Assembly: GCF_963678635.1 (NCBI RefSeq)
Contig: NC_087066.1
Location: 63,060,282-63,124,281 of the forward strand
DNA from: Symsagittifera roscoffensis
Lineage: Eukaryota > Xenacoelomorpha > Acoela > Convolutidae
Length of the DNA: 64,000 nt
Reading direction: 5' to 3'
Position numbers and translations under genes: made by a program. Shown one piece after another: positions 43,299 through 52,830 of the stretch (the first letter of the stretch is position 1; every line of letters begins with the position of its first letter). The notes under the pieces were generated by a model. The model was given only the letters and a program-made list of their open reading frames with translations, was not told the origin of the DNA and ran no database searches.

Positions 43299-43937
43299 AA
43301 ACTTATCCTTTCATTTAAACATTTATTCTTTCATTTTATATAGCTATGTAGTATAGCTATTAATTTTGCCTTTCTCATTAATTTTGATTTTTATAAAAAA
43401 AACAAAAAAACAAAAAATACCCCTTTTGTATGAACCAGTCCTCCCCTTATTACGCATATGGACACCCACTTCACATACTTCAGGACGAAAAGGAAACTTC
43501 GAGAAAAGAATGTTCAAGGAATGATAATATTAAACTGACCTGCAAACTTTTGAGAAACAAATAATTTTGATGTATTTAATTTTATAGTTAAATCTCTTGG
43601 TTGTGTAAACTCTATTTTGATTTATAAATGTAACTGATGTATTTATATTCATTCAAGCCTGACTCAAAGTATCATTTGTTCAAAAACATCTGCTACCTAT
43701 CTTTACCAACAAACGATTGAACAAACTTCATGAGATTGAAAGAAAAAGCTTTGAGCGATCAACAATTACCCTACTACTCAAGTGAAAGAAAAAAAGAAAG
43801 TTTTAGTTTTTTTCCTCTCAAAATAGGAGGATGGATATGTTCTGATTTCAAATAGAAACAGAAACATTAGTTTTTTTATTGAGCTCACAAATTGTGACGC
43901 CGAAGCCACCACAAAATTAATATGTTTTTATTCCCTT

Positions 43938-45068
43938 GCCAACCAAAATCTACTTTTCTCACAACAAGTGAAGATTTGCCGCCACCTAAGTTCTTAACTA
44001 GTCAAATTGACTATGAAGCTCATATAGGTACCAACTTGGACTAAATGTTTCTCAATAGCTTCTACATGCTTAGAACGGCCGAAATGGTTCTTATGAAAAA
44101 TCAATTTGAGCTAGAATGCTCCTCAATCTTAAATACTCTAATGCTTTCACTCGAGATCCCACGTATGGCTGGCTACGTATTAATTCAGAATAGATCTCAG
44201 AATGTTCTTGGAGATCAATGACAATGTTGCCTGGCTCTGTCATTTCCGAAACTTTATTAACCTTTGCAACTGATGGATCAATGCTATAATCGCATTCTCA
44301 TAATGTTGAAGGAAAATATTCGACTTGTCGATCCATTTACCCGACAAACTCTTCAATCGGCAGACTTACAAGACTGTTACGATAAACATTTAAAGATTTT
44401 CCAACTAGATGTTGATGATGACAAGTCTTGGATTGAATTAACACCCTAAAAACAATGGATACAGGACCAAATCTCTTTAAAACAAAAGATATAGTTAAGC
44501 AAATTAAGCGTTCTTTAGCGTCCAGTCAAGGTGCTTCCATTTACACTTTTGCTCATATGCAAAGTTTTTACAAAATGATTTCTGATAAATGAGAAAAGAA
44601 AGGAATACTGCTAAAAGTGTCTAGATTGTTTCTAAATGCCCAAAAATTTCTTTTTTGGGACTCATATAGCCCACTAAGCTCTTCTCAAATTATAACTATT
44701 TTGTTTCTCCTGATTTTTGGAAAAACTAACACACCGGTATTTTCGGGAGAATACAGTTCTAATTAGAAAAATGTGGAATAGCCTTCGCCTTATTCCTCTC
44801 TGTGAAATTCATACTAGATTGTCTACTATTTATAAAAAAAAGCCTTGCATATTCACAAAATTACCGGCCGCTCACTACATTTTGGCAAAGTTTTGCTAGC
44901 CGCCTCGTATTATGAACTTTTCACTTCTACAGTGACCTCGATTTTCACTCAGGATGAACAAACTGAAAAACTAGAAGAATTTGATCATAAAGTACAGGCA
45001 CTTCTTTTAGAAGAAGTTGATAATATCAACCATTATCGCATGTATCCTGCCATCTAATTAACAGGCTT
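43938..45068 (+). pseudogene. Env-like gene, diverged partial copy 2, unit 2
   Basis: Same as 37716-38846, with frames 44264-44449 and 44845-45057. Unlike the unit 1 copy, it runs on uninterrupted into its own accessory ORF remnant at 45.1 kb. Confidence 0.8.
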
Positions 45069-45109
45069 TGATAGAAGAAATCGAAACTTGGAACATCCTA
45101 CAAACATGA

Positions 45110-45740
45110 TGCGTTTACACCAACTATCGACTCCACACTTGACGATTATATGCGAGGTTTGGAGGATCTTATCTCTCTCCTTGCACCCATCGATCCACTG
45201 GACTCGCAACCTTCAACACCAACTCACCAACCAACCAATTCCAGTACTACGGCCCCTACTACAGCACCGGCCTCCCCACGATGCTTCACTGTACCACTGC
45301 CTAACACAACTTTAACTGTCCCAATAGCTCCAAAATCAAAGCCACCACCCCTAAAAATTTCAACTCTCATTTCAAAATACCCCTGGTTACTTCAAACTCT
45401 CGAATTGAGAAACGAACTCAAATAAAAAGACCATATTAGGTACTTACGGCAAATACGCCGGTATCAAATTCTCCACAACTAATGACAGTTAGGCGACCGC
45501 CCCTACAACCTACTGAATTGAAAATCGCAAATTACACTTTGAGTTAGATAAAAACGCCACATTACTAACACCGAACTTGATATGGACTCAAATTATGCTT
45601 TGAATCCTTTAATCAATCGCATCCAATTGGAAGTTTATCATCCCAAAAGGAAAACGTACTCATTAATATTTTCCTTCATTGAGGGTCAAAAATTATATGT
45701 TCCCGCAAAATATTTAACTAAATAAATGCAAACCCCCAGT
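45110..45740 (+). pseudogene. Accessory ORF remnant belonging to env copy 2
   Basis: MRGLEDLISLLAPIDPLDSQ aligns with RGFEDLLSLLPPTDPLDSQ of the 42541 copy. A Pro/Thr linker follows, then LNPLINRIQLEVYHPKRK and QKLYVPAKYLTK. Its frame is continuous across the point where the 42541 copy has its A-run frame break, which supports one original ORF. It ends by stop near 45723. Confidence 0.7.
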
Positions 45741-45749
45741 TAAATGTAG

Positions 45750-46660
45750 AAAAGACACTATATTACTAGCAAAAGCTTTGTCCGGCGTACATAAGTATTG
45801 CTAACGTAATATCAGTTTTGTCTTTCATTTATCTTTTTTTGAATTTCTCGTATTGGAAAAAACGTGTGTGTCTAATTAAAGCCCTAACAACAAACTCGCC
45901 GATGCTTGATTGAACCCACTGAAGTTTTTTTTAGTCAGGAGGAAATGTTCTGAAATGAAAACAGAAACACAATTCTTAAGTTTTTACCATATGCTAGCTT
46001 GAAGTTTTGTGTTTGCTCGGTTGATAAAAAATCACCAAAAGCAAAATTTAAGATATTTGTTGTCTCTTTCTGTTTGGTTAAACCAACAGATTGAATGTTG
46101 AAAATATGAAAATGTACGGTATATAAGCTAAGCAAAAACACACCATCACTATCACTATCATGTTCCATATTTGATGTGTCTCCTATATTTGAAATAATAA
46201 ACTTATTTACGAGTTAAAGAAACTTTGTCTGTTGAATAAGAATAAAAAAGTCTTAACAGCATTCAGAATGACCCCTTATTCTAGCTACCTGCAATTTGGT
46301 CGATCGCCATAAATGAAGTCAAGTTAATGTGGAATAATTGGTGCGACCAGTGAAACTTACAAGTTTCAAAAGTTCACTCACAATTAAAACTCTGAAAATT
46401 TTGAAAAATTGAGGTTTTCAAAATTTCAAAAAACTGAGATTATAAAATTTCAAAAATTGAAATTAACAAAAATTCGATTTTCAAAATTTCACAAAGTTGA
46501 AATTATCAAGTTTCAAAATATTGAATTTATCAAAACTTCAAAAAATTAATATTTTTTTTCAGATTTCAGAAAACTAAAAAAATCAAAACGAATTTTCAAA
46601 AACTGTAGTCTTTGCAAAGTTTGAAAAATCATTTTAGAAAAAAACAAATTGGATATCTTA
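45750..46660 (+). other. Tail of the second element, then AT-rich junction to element B
   Basis: 45890-45980 parallels the 37590-37650 tail (ATGTTCTGAAATGAAAACAG). 46370-46620 is a degenerate repeat of AAAATTTCAAAAATTGA-type units (about 30-35 bp). No gene. Confidence 0.6.
46370..46620. repeat. Degenerate AT-rich tandem repeat
   Basis: Units such as TTTTCAAAATTTCAAAAA and ATTATCAAGTTTCAAAATAT recur with a period near 30-35 bp just upstream of the gag remnant of element B. Confidence 0.75.
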
Positions 46661-46676
46661 ACTTGAAAAAAGTAAG

Positions 46677-47560
46677 ATGGCCGATCACACAATCACCCAT
46701 TCTAACTTGTTCTTTTTATCATTCTCAGGAAACGATCCAGACCTAAATGCAAAAAAGTTTCGGATTTTAGTTGGGAATAAAATTGTATTCTCACTAGGGC
46801 TGCGACTGACAGACGCTGGCCCTCAGCCTAACTATGATCACAGACAAAAAATTTGTTTGGATCTTCATTAACAGAAACAGCCCTTGAATGGTAAACTGAT
46901 GAAGTAACTGATGCTACTACTTGGGCTGAACTGAAAGATCTTTTCCTAAAAAGATTCACTGATGGTAGAGATAGATTCAAGCATCGAATTGATGCTGAAA
47001 ATGCCGCTCGACAAGAGGGCGACTTAATAAAAAACTACTACCATTGGATTGAAACCTCAGTCGACAAATGTTGGCCTGAAAGCATCGTTACTACCGTTCA
47101 TGTTGATGGCGCTGCACAAACATTGGAAAAAAAAATACAAGCGAGACAATGAACTCAAAAGTGTATAGATTTCTCAGTTAAAGTTCTAAAATCTTTAGCT
47201 CTGAAGCAAAAAGCTCATGAGTACATGATAGAGAACCCCAACACAGGATGGGAAACGTTTACAAATCATATAACTACAAAAAATTTAACTTTCATCGTCA
47301 CCACTGACCCTGCAAAAAAACAGCGACAGATAAAATGACATCGCTAGATACGCAAATGAAAGAGTTAACCAAATTGAATAAAAATCAAGAGGTTAGTGCC
47401 ATAATTGAACAACATTTATTTCGCCGCCGAGATCCGGATGTAAAAGGCAGACCAAATAATACACGATTTTGTGATTATTGTAGGATGAACGGTCATTCTA
47501 TCTCTAGATGCTCTGAGAAACAAGTCAAGGACAAAGTGAGCATATTCGCAAAGAACTAAC
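46677..47560 (+). pseudogene. Element B Gag with CCHC zinc knuckle
   Basis: FSGNDPDLNAKKF and DAGPQPNYDHRQK open the capsid-like region. After frame breaks, ELKDLFLKRFTDGRDRFKHR and AARQEGDLIKNYYHWIE are typical of retrotransposon Gag capsid helices. The frame 47335-47559 ends with a C-x2-C-x4-H-x4-C knuckle, CDYCRMNGHSISRC, at 47470-47511, which would bind genomic RNA. Confidence 0.8.
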
Positions 47561-47579
47561 AAAAAATTGATAGAAAAGT

Positions 47580-48022
47580 ATCGTTTGAGACCGACTATAA
47601 ATGTAGCCGAAGTTTTTCAAACCAAAGTAATTACAATCAAAACGGTCAGTCAATAAGCAACAACTTTACAAATCAAAGCAGTCAATCGTGAAAACTGTGG
47701 AAATACTTCAAATTTGCAGATTCATAGTTTCTTTGGTATTCGTTACCTAAATAACTATAACAAAAATGGTTGTCCAAGAAATAATCAACAACCATCGTAC
47801 AATTCCAATCCCAGCCGAAATGAGTCATATGATGAAAAGTATCCAAAACAAAATAGTTTCAGGGACAATGAAAAAACTGCAAAAAACAAATAGTCGTGAT
47901 TCTGATCGATCAAGATCATCAGGATTCAGAATGAACCAAAATCAAGTTGAAAATACCCATTGGGTAGAAGAACAAACTAACTACTGTAACGCACTGACAA
48001 ATGTGTTTCGTTTAAACTTTTA
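47580..48022 (+). pseudogene. Element B Gag-Pol linker, Asn/Gln-rich
   Basis: Low-complexity hydrophilic text in alternating frames, ending GFRMNQNQVENTHWVEEQT. Equivalent to 27743-28270 of element A. No domain. Confidence 0.6.
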
Positions 48023-48061
48023 AAGTCTCCGAAACCGAGTGAAGATAGCAATCCAGATAGC

Positions 48062-48644
48062 AAGGATCTATCCGAATCTGTATAAATTCTACATCTGAGA
48101 CACAAATAAAAAAAATGGACTGGAAACTGAATTTATGGTCGATCCAGGATCAACTTGTAGCATCATAAACGAACCAATTTATCGACAATAAAACAAAATT
48201 GGACAGAAATCGACTCTTTTTAAATCCCAAAGTAAAGCCAAAACTTACAATGGATCTGAAAATTGTATGCTTGGCCATACCTTGATCGTCTCATGCTTTG
48301 ATACCGACGAAAAGTATCCAACAAACCACAAAGTCTGGATAACAGAAGAACGCACTGTTGACCTATTAGGAATGAACTTCTTCCATTTGTTTCTTAAAGC
48401 CTTTTATATTGATATACCAGCAGTGCAACTAAAATTTGAAGATGGTGTCATCTCATATGGCTTATTAAACAATGATGAAGACTATCCGAATGTTTCTAAA
48501 ATAGAAACAATCCGACTTAAAGATCCCCATCCTATCTCGCACCGCTCATCACATCTGTATAAACATACAGCCGAAACAAATTTTAAAAAAAGGGACTACC
48601 TTTTTTCCGCAAAATCAACAAGACCACTCAGTAACCATGAATAA
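48062..48644 (+). pseudogene. Element B aspartic protease and following linker
   Basis: LETEFMVDPGSTCSIINEP has D-P-G-S at 48141-48152. After a stop at 48188 the frame 48267-48644 gives the second protease half (HKVWITEERTVDLLGMNFFH, with a retropepsin-like 'LLG' end). A linker then follows: LKFEDGVISYGLLNND and SHRSSHLYKHTAETNFKK. Confidence 0.8.
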
Positions 48645-48729
48645 AGGCGTACTCGTATATGCAGTAACAGATATACAAGGAGAAGAAAAAGTTTAAGCAA
48701 TCCAAGATTGCGATGACTTTACAGCAACT

Positions 48730-49280
48730 ATTCTAAACAAAATTTCAAAAATTGACAGTTGTTTCATGTTGAACACACTCGTAAACAACACACAAGAATG
48801 TACAAGCCGAGTCTATGATCCTTGTATAAAATACATCACTTTTCAACAACAATTTAGATTTGAATCAAACATGCCAATTCTCCAATGCAATTCTGCGGAT
48901 AAAGCAATGATCCAAGGCTCTGTCGAAATGGTCTGTCGACGATATACAAAAATGAGAGATTTTTGTAGCTATAACAACAGCAACGTGAACGAAATCACCG
49001 TTTATCGAGATTCCATTTCCGGACAGATAGTTTGTTATCTGACACCAAGGAAAGATACCTCCAAAAACCTACCTCTAAAAACATTCACTATGCACTATGA
49101 AATGAGACATCATGCGATTGCTAATAAAATTCGTTGTATTGCAATGCCAAAAATTGCTTGGGGTCTAGACTCTAGACTAAATGGATTGGAAAGAAGTTTC
49201 TAAAATCATCGTCGATGTGTTTAGATACTCTGAAATGACAATTTATATCATTATACCAGGTTGGGAAACCAATAGCATGC
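48730..49280 (+). pseudogene. Element B macro domain (OARD1/TARG1-like) inside Pol
   Basis: The frame 48766-49203 contains FESNMPILQCNSADKAMIQG then SVEMVCRRYTKMRDF, then EITVYRDSISGQIVCYLTPR, HYEMRHHAIANKIRCIAMPK and IAWGLDSRLN. This follows the OARD1 macro-domain order: 'LAHCIS-D-RMG-GIA' ligand loop, 'YYLITKK' strand with the catalytic Lys, 'LSMPRIGCGLD' with the catalytic Asp. Here the Asp of GLD (about 49168) is kept and the Lys position reads P-R-K. A one-base frame change at ~49181 gives MDWKEVSKIIVDVFRYSEMT, the last helix and strand. Expected activity of the intact ancestor would be ADP-ribose binding or hydrolysis (inference). Confidence 0.72.
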
Positions 49281-49590
49281 CTGCACTAGAAGTATTCGAT
49301 GCAGAAAGAGTATCTGAAAATTTTGAAAAAAACGGTTCTGATATAGTTCAAGCCTGTAATAGCGGAGGCAAACTAGCCATCAACTTCTCGGATGACGCAA
49401 AGAATCTTTGCAGACCACTCGTTCGAGACCAGTTTCCAAAATATAGGAACAAAGAACAAAACGATCAGATGATCAAATTTGTTGTAAGCAAAACATTTAA
49501 ATCAGACAAACAAAATACAGTCAACCAACAAAAAATTCTTAGCACTATTCAATTCCTTTCCGAATTTGATTTTACAAACCATTACAGGTG
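49280..49590 (+). pseudogene. Element B macro-RT linker
   Basis: An open frame to 49594 with EVFDAERVSENFEKNGSDIV and DQMIKFVVSKTFKSDKQNTV. Element A has the same linker (LEVFDTENLSEIFEQIGSDL at ~29605). So the macro domain and linker are a standing part of this Pol, not separate insertions. Confidence 0.65.
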
Positions 49591-50060
49591 TTAATGATTC
49601 GGATAAATGGCTCGTATTTTACAAGCAGTAATTTATCATGCGCTTATCACCAAGTGCCTCTCGCCAAAGAAACTCAAAAGCTTACTAGTTTTATTGTCGG
49701 TTGTCGGAGGACGACAATATACATATCAAGTTGGTTTTTATGGATTAAAACCACTTCCAAATTTCTTTACTAAACTAATGAGATACGCTTTCGGTCCGCT
49801 TATAAAAACAAAAAAGGCAATAACATATTTTGACGATACTCTTCTACAACGTAAAAATAAAAACGAAATGTTTGATACTATCAGAAAATACCACTCTTTG
49901 CTTTGTGAAGCAAACCTGGAAACAGCTACCGACAAAAAAAAAATTCTTTTGAAAAGTGAAGTTTTTTTGCCACGTAGTATCGAAAGAAGGTTTTTCTCCA
50001 ATAGCTTCTCGCCTAGATGATATAAAAAACCAAAACCACCCGAATCTAACACCGAAGTAC
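49590..50060 (+). pseudogene. Element B reverse transcriptase
   Basis: GSYFTSSNLSCAYHQVPLAK (motif A region) and QVGFYGLKPLPNFFTKLMRY. The catalytic box ITYFDDTLLQ, with Y-F-D-D at 49826-49837, is intact. Then MFDTIRKYHSLLCEANLETA. RT motifs before 49590 are missing compared with element A. Two frames are needed. Confidence 0.88.
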
Positions 50061-50079
50061 TAGGTGTTCTCGGAGTAAT

Positions 50080-50411
50080 ATGACTTTATAGTACTTACAT
50101 AAATAACTTTCATGTAGATGCAAAATGTCTATACAAGTTTGCAAACACAGAAAACAAATTTCAATGGCTATCATGTCATGTAGCCTTTTTTCCAAACACG
50201 GATTATCCATTTCACATTTACGCATACTCTCGAATGTAGGAACTGGATGTATTTTAATCCAAGCCATTCCAGACGGAAAGAGAATTGTATCCGCAAATTC
50301 CAGAGTTTTCGATAAAGCCGAACAAAAAATGTCCCAACAGCATCTTGAACTGTGTGGTATTATATCCGCTCTTCAAACATATGAATTCTATAATATAGGT
50401 TCACCATTCCC

Positions 50412-50482
<71 letters not shown>

Positions 50483-50565
50483 CGATCATAGACCAATTTT
50501 GTTCTTATGGTCCAGAAAAGGGCAACATTAACACAGATTTTTTAAATATCAGGTTGTGCTGACCA
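50080..50565 (+). pseudogene. Element B RNase H
   Basis: VGTGCILIQAIPDGKRIVSA, NSRVFDKAEQKMSQQHLELC and GIISALQTYEFYNIGSPFP are RNase H strands and helix with the Glu of 'ELCGI'. The frame then runs into a (AT)n tract that encodes alternating Ile/Tyr, splitting the domain. Confidence 0.85.
50414..50480. repeat. (AT)n microsatellite
   Basis: About 33 uninterrupted AT dinucleotides in the RNase H coding region of element B. Confidence 0.95.
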
Positions 50566-51470
50566 AGTTTCATAATCTAAAAATTAAATACACACCAGGC
50601 AAAACTTAGATTTTCCTGATCTTTTAAGCAGAAATGTTCCATCACTGATTTTAAAAAGTATCAAATTAAACATAAAACGGTTCCAAATGAAAAAAAATTT
50701 GTTCTAGACACCGGAGAACAAATTAATTATTCAGTGCTTCACAAAGAAGACCAAAATACAACACACAACAATTGCTATCCAGTCATTGCTCGATTGCATG
50801 GTGAAAAAAGAGAAACCTATAGATACAAGTGGAAAAGGCGATTTCAGCAGTGAAGAAACACCAGATTACTATGAAGAATCTTGCTATGCAATCCAGAACA
50901 TAACAGATTTTTTTAAATTTGGCAAACAAATCAAACAAATAAAAAAATCGTCAACTCAAAATATTTAGGAAGAAATACCTGACAAAATTTTCGCTCTGGT
51001 CGACGATCTTGATTACCCAGAGTGGATAGAACTTTGCGAGTGCAATTTCGAACAAAGTTTAGTTGACGATTTTGAACAGGCAAAACAAGATTTTGAAATC
51101 AGAACTAAAACATCAAAGCTAATTGAGCCAATTAGCTAGCACTCAGAGAAAGGAAAAAATGATTCACTAGGTTTAATAAATAAATTGAAGGATTTCGCTA
51201 AAACTGCTGCTCTTGATCTAGAAACAATTGTCGAAGAACAATTAAAAGATCCATTAATTGACTCTGTCAAAAATGGGTCAAAAGAGGTACAAAACCAGAG
51301 ACCAAACCTCATCGGTCTCGAGAAAAAGCTATAAGAGCTTATCTTCGACAGTTTGATCTACTATTCATCGAAAATCAAAATGAATTATTGTGTATTCATG
51401 AATATAACGATGATTGTTCCCAAACTCCAAAAATTTGTTTGCCACTATCATTATTTCTCAACAGTTTCAA
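50565..51470 (+). pseudogene. Element B RNase H-integrase linker
   Basis: Hydrophilic frames including DFEQAKQDFEIRTKTSKLIE and LLCIHEYNDDCSQTPKICLP, the usual lead-in to a gypsy integrase. Many stops. Confidence 0.6.
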
Positions 51471-52325
51471 CCTAGCCCATAATCATCCATAAATTGGTCA
51501 TCACGGAGAATCAAAAACGTTAGAATGTATTAAAAGATTTTTCTATTGGCCCGGACTATATAAATGGGTAAAAATGCTTCTTCACGATTGTCTTGTTTGT
51601 CAAAGAAACAAGCCAAAAAGAATAAATTTAAATGAAGCTCCCTTACAGCAATGGGGTCAACTAGAAACAACGCCAAAGAAAACAGTTCATATTGACCACA
51701 AAAGTCCACTCAGACCAATGAGTAACGGCAAAAACTATTGTTTAGTTGTTGTAGACGCATTTTCTTGATACATACAAGTATATTCTTGCAAACACGCCGA
51801 CTTAAAGGAAACAACAAATCTCCTTGAAAAAAATATCAAACCATTTGGCATTCTACAACAAATCATTCATGATAATGGAAGTGCTTTTATAAGCAATGAT
51901 TTCGTTCATTGGTCATTTGAATTAAGTATTACACTTGGACTCAGAACTACATACACACCGTGGACAAATGGCAGGTTGGACAAAGTTGAGGTCCAAAATA
52001 AACATTTAACTCATTATTTCAGGCTTTTTATAAATGATTCTGGTTCTAATTGGTCAGAACTAACAAACAAAATTGCCTTTTCCCGTAACACCGCCGTCAA
52101 TTCAAGTACTGGTTATACGCCATACGAAATCGTATTTAGCATTAAACCAAAAATTCGCATGAGCCTAAAACTAGAATTACTTCATGATTATGATAAACGA
52201 TGCATCTCAGATTGTTGCATCGGCCTTTCTACTCAAGTTCATAGTGAAGAAAGTGCAAAAAATGAAAAAATCGATAAGTTACTTCAAAACCGAATATCCT
52301 CAGGTTTGGAAAAAAGTAATAAAAC
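51470..52325 (+). pseudogene. Element B integrase
   Basis: N-terminal HHCC finger: IGHHGESKTLECIKRFFYWP ... DCLVCQRNK (Cys pair near 51591-51602). DDE core: VHIDHKSPLR (Asp 51694), IIHDNGSAFISND (Asp 51871) and DKVEVQNKHL (Glu 51988). Then NTAVNSSTGYTPYEIVFSIK. An in-frame TGA after VVVDAFS (51767) and frame changes disable it. After QNRISSGL the text jumps to the very end of the pol tail, so most of the C-terminal module is deleted. Confidence 0.88.
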
Positions 52326-52440
52326 AAATGGATGTTAGAAAAAAAATTTATTTCGCCCCTAGGCAGCTTCGACTCAAAGACATTTGCTATTTCATGTAAA
52401 ATTTTATTAGCACTCAATATTTCTAGAGTCATTTTGCCAT
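52326..52440 (+). repeat. End of pol tail, shared with the 56-64 kb array in opposite orientation
   Basis: The segment reading FAPRQLRLKDICYF is the counterpart of FVPRQLRLKIICYF on the minus strand at about 60560-60620, 58180-58240, 56110-56160 and 62940-62980. Confidence 0.85.
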
Positions 52441-52592
52441 AAAGGGAGAGAGCGCTTAATTTAAACTGGTATCAAAATTTGGGGATTTTCTGGGGTTGAG
52501 GTTTTGTTCCTTTTTGACTTGAATCGCGATTTTGTTTCAAGTTCTAGAGAACTCGCTGATTGGTGAACTTTTTTAGTTTCAGAATCCAGGTG

Positions 52593-52830
52593 TTACCGAG
52601 TTGAAGAAGGAGGGAGATTTTTGAAAGATCGGATATTAGCTTTTATTTTTTGAATGCCATTAGAGTGTTTCACTTTTGGGATTGTAAAATTGGTTTTTAA
52701 TTTTGGCTGATTAATCGGGTTGATTATTTTGGGTGGCATTTCCATAAGGTCAGTTAAAGACAGAAGATTTTCGAAATCAAGCAAGTCTTCTTCAAGTGGA
52801 GTCTGAAGAAGATCAGCAGGTATATTCTAA
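52593..52830 (-). pseudogene. Accessory ORF after the minus-strand env
   Basis: The minus frame reads EEDLLDFENLLSLTDLMEMP, then a basic stretch ending NIRSFKNLPPSSTR-stop. Its position just after env and the D/E-D-L-x-x-F-E-D/N-L-L-S-L motif match the + strand accessory ORFs although the rest has diverged strongly. Further text (SASSLELETKSRFK) lies in another frame. Confidence 0.6.

Larger units (their letters stand above)
38848..45069 (+). repeat. Tandem duplication, unit 2 (6.2 kb)
   Basis: Second copy of the 32731-38847 unit. Offsets of matching landmarks are 6113-6117 bp in the first part and 6222 bp after the point of the 109-bp difference. It continues uniquely into 45070 (GATAGAAGAAATCGAAAC), the original sequence that follows the second env fragment. 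Confidence 0.92.
46660..52440 (+). mobile_element. Ty3/gypsy retroelement B, decayed gag-pol
   Basis: Order: Gag capsid-like, CCHC knuckle, Asn-rich linker, protease, macro-like domain, RT, RNase H, HHCC and DDE integrase, then a deletion to the end of the pol tail at 52326-52440. Better preserved than A but still carrying many breaks. The env part is absent; at ~52440 the sequence meets a minus-strand element. Confidence 0.88.

Noticed and set aside
50413-50562. Ile/Tyr repeat protein domain
   Set aside because: Translation of the (AT)n microsatellite within the RNase H frame.
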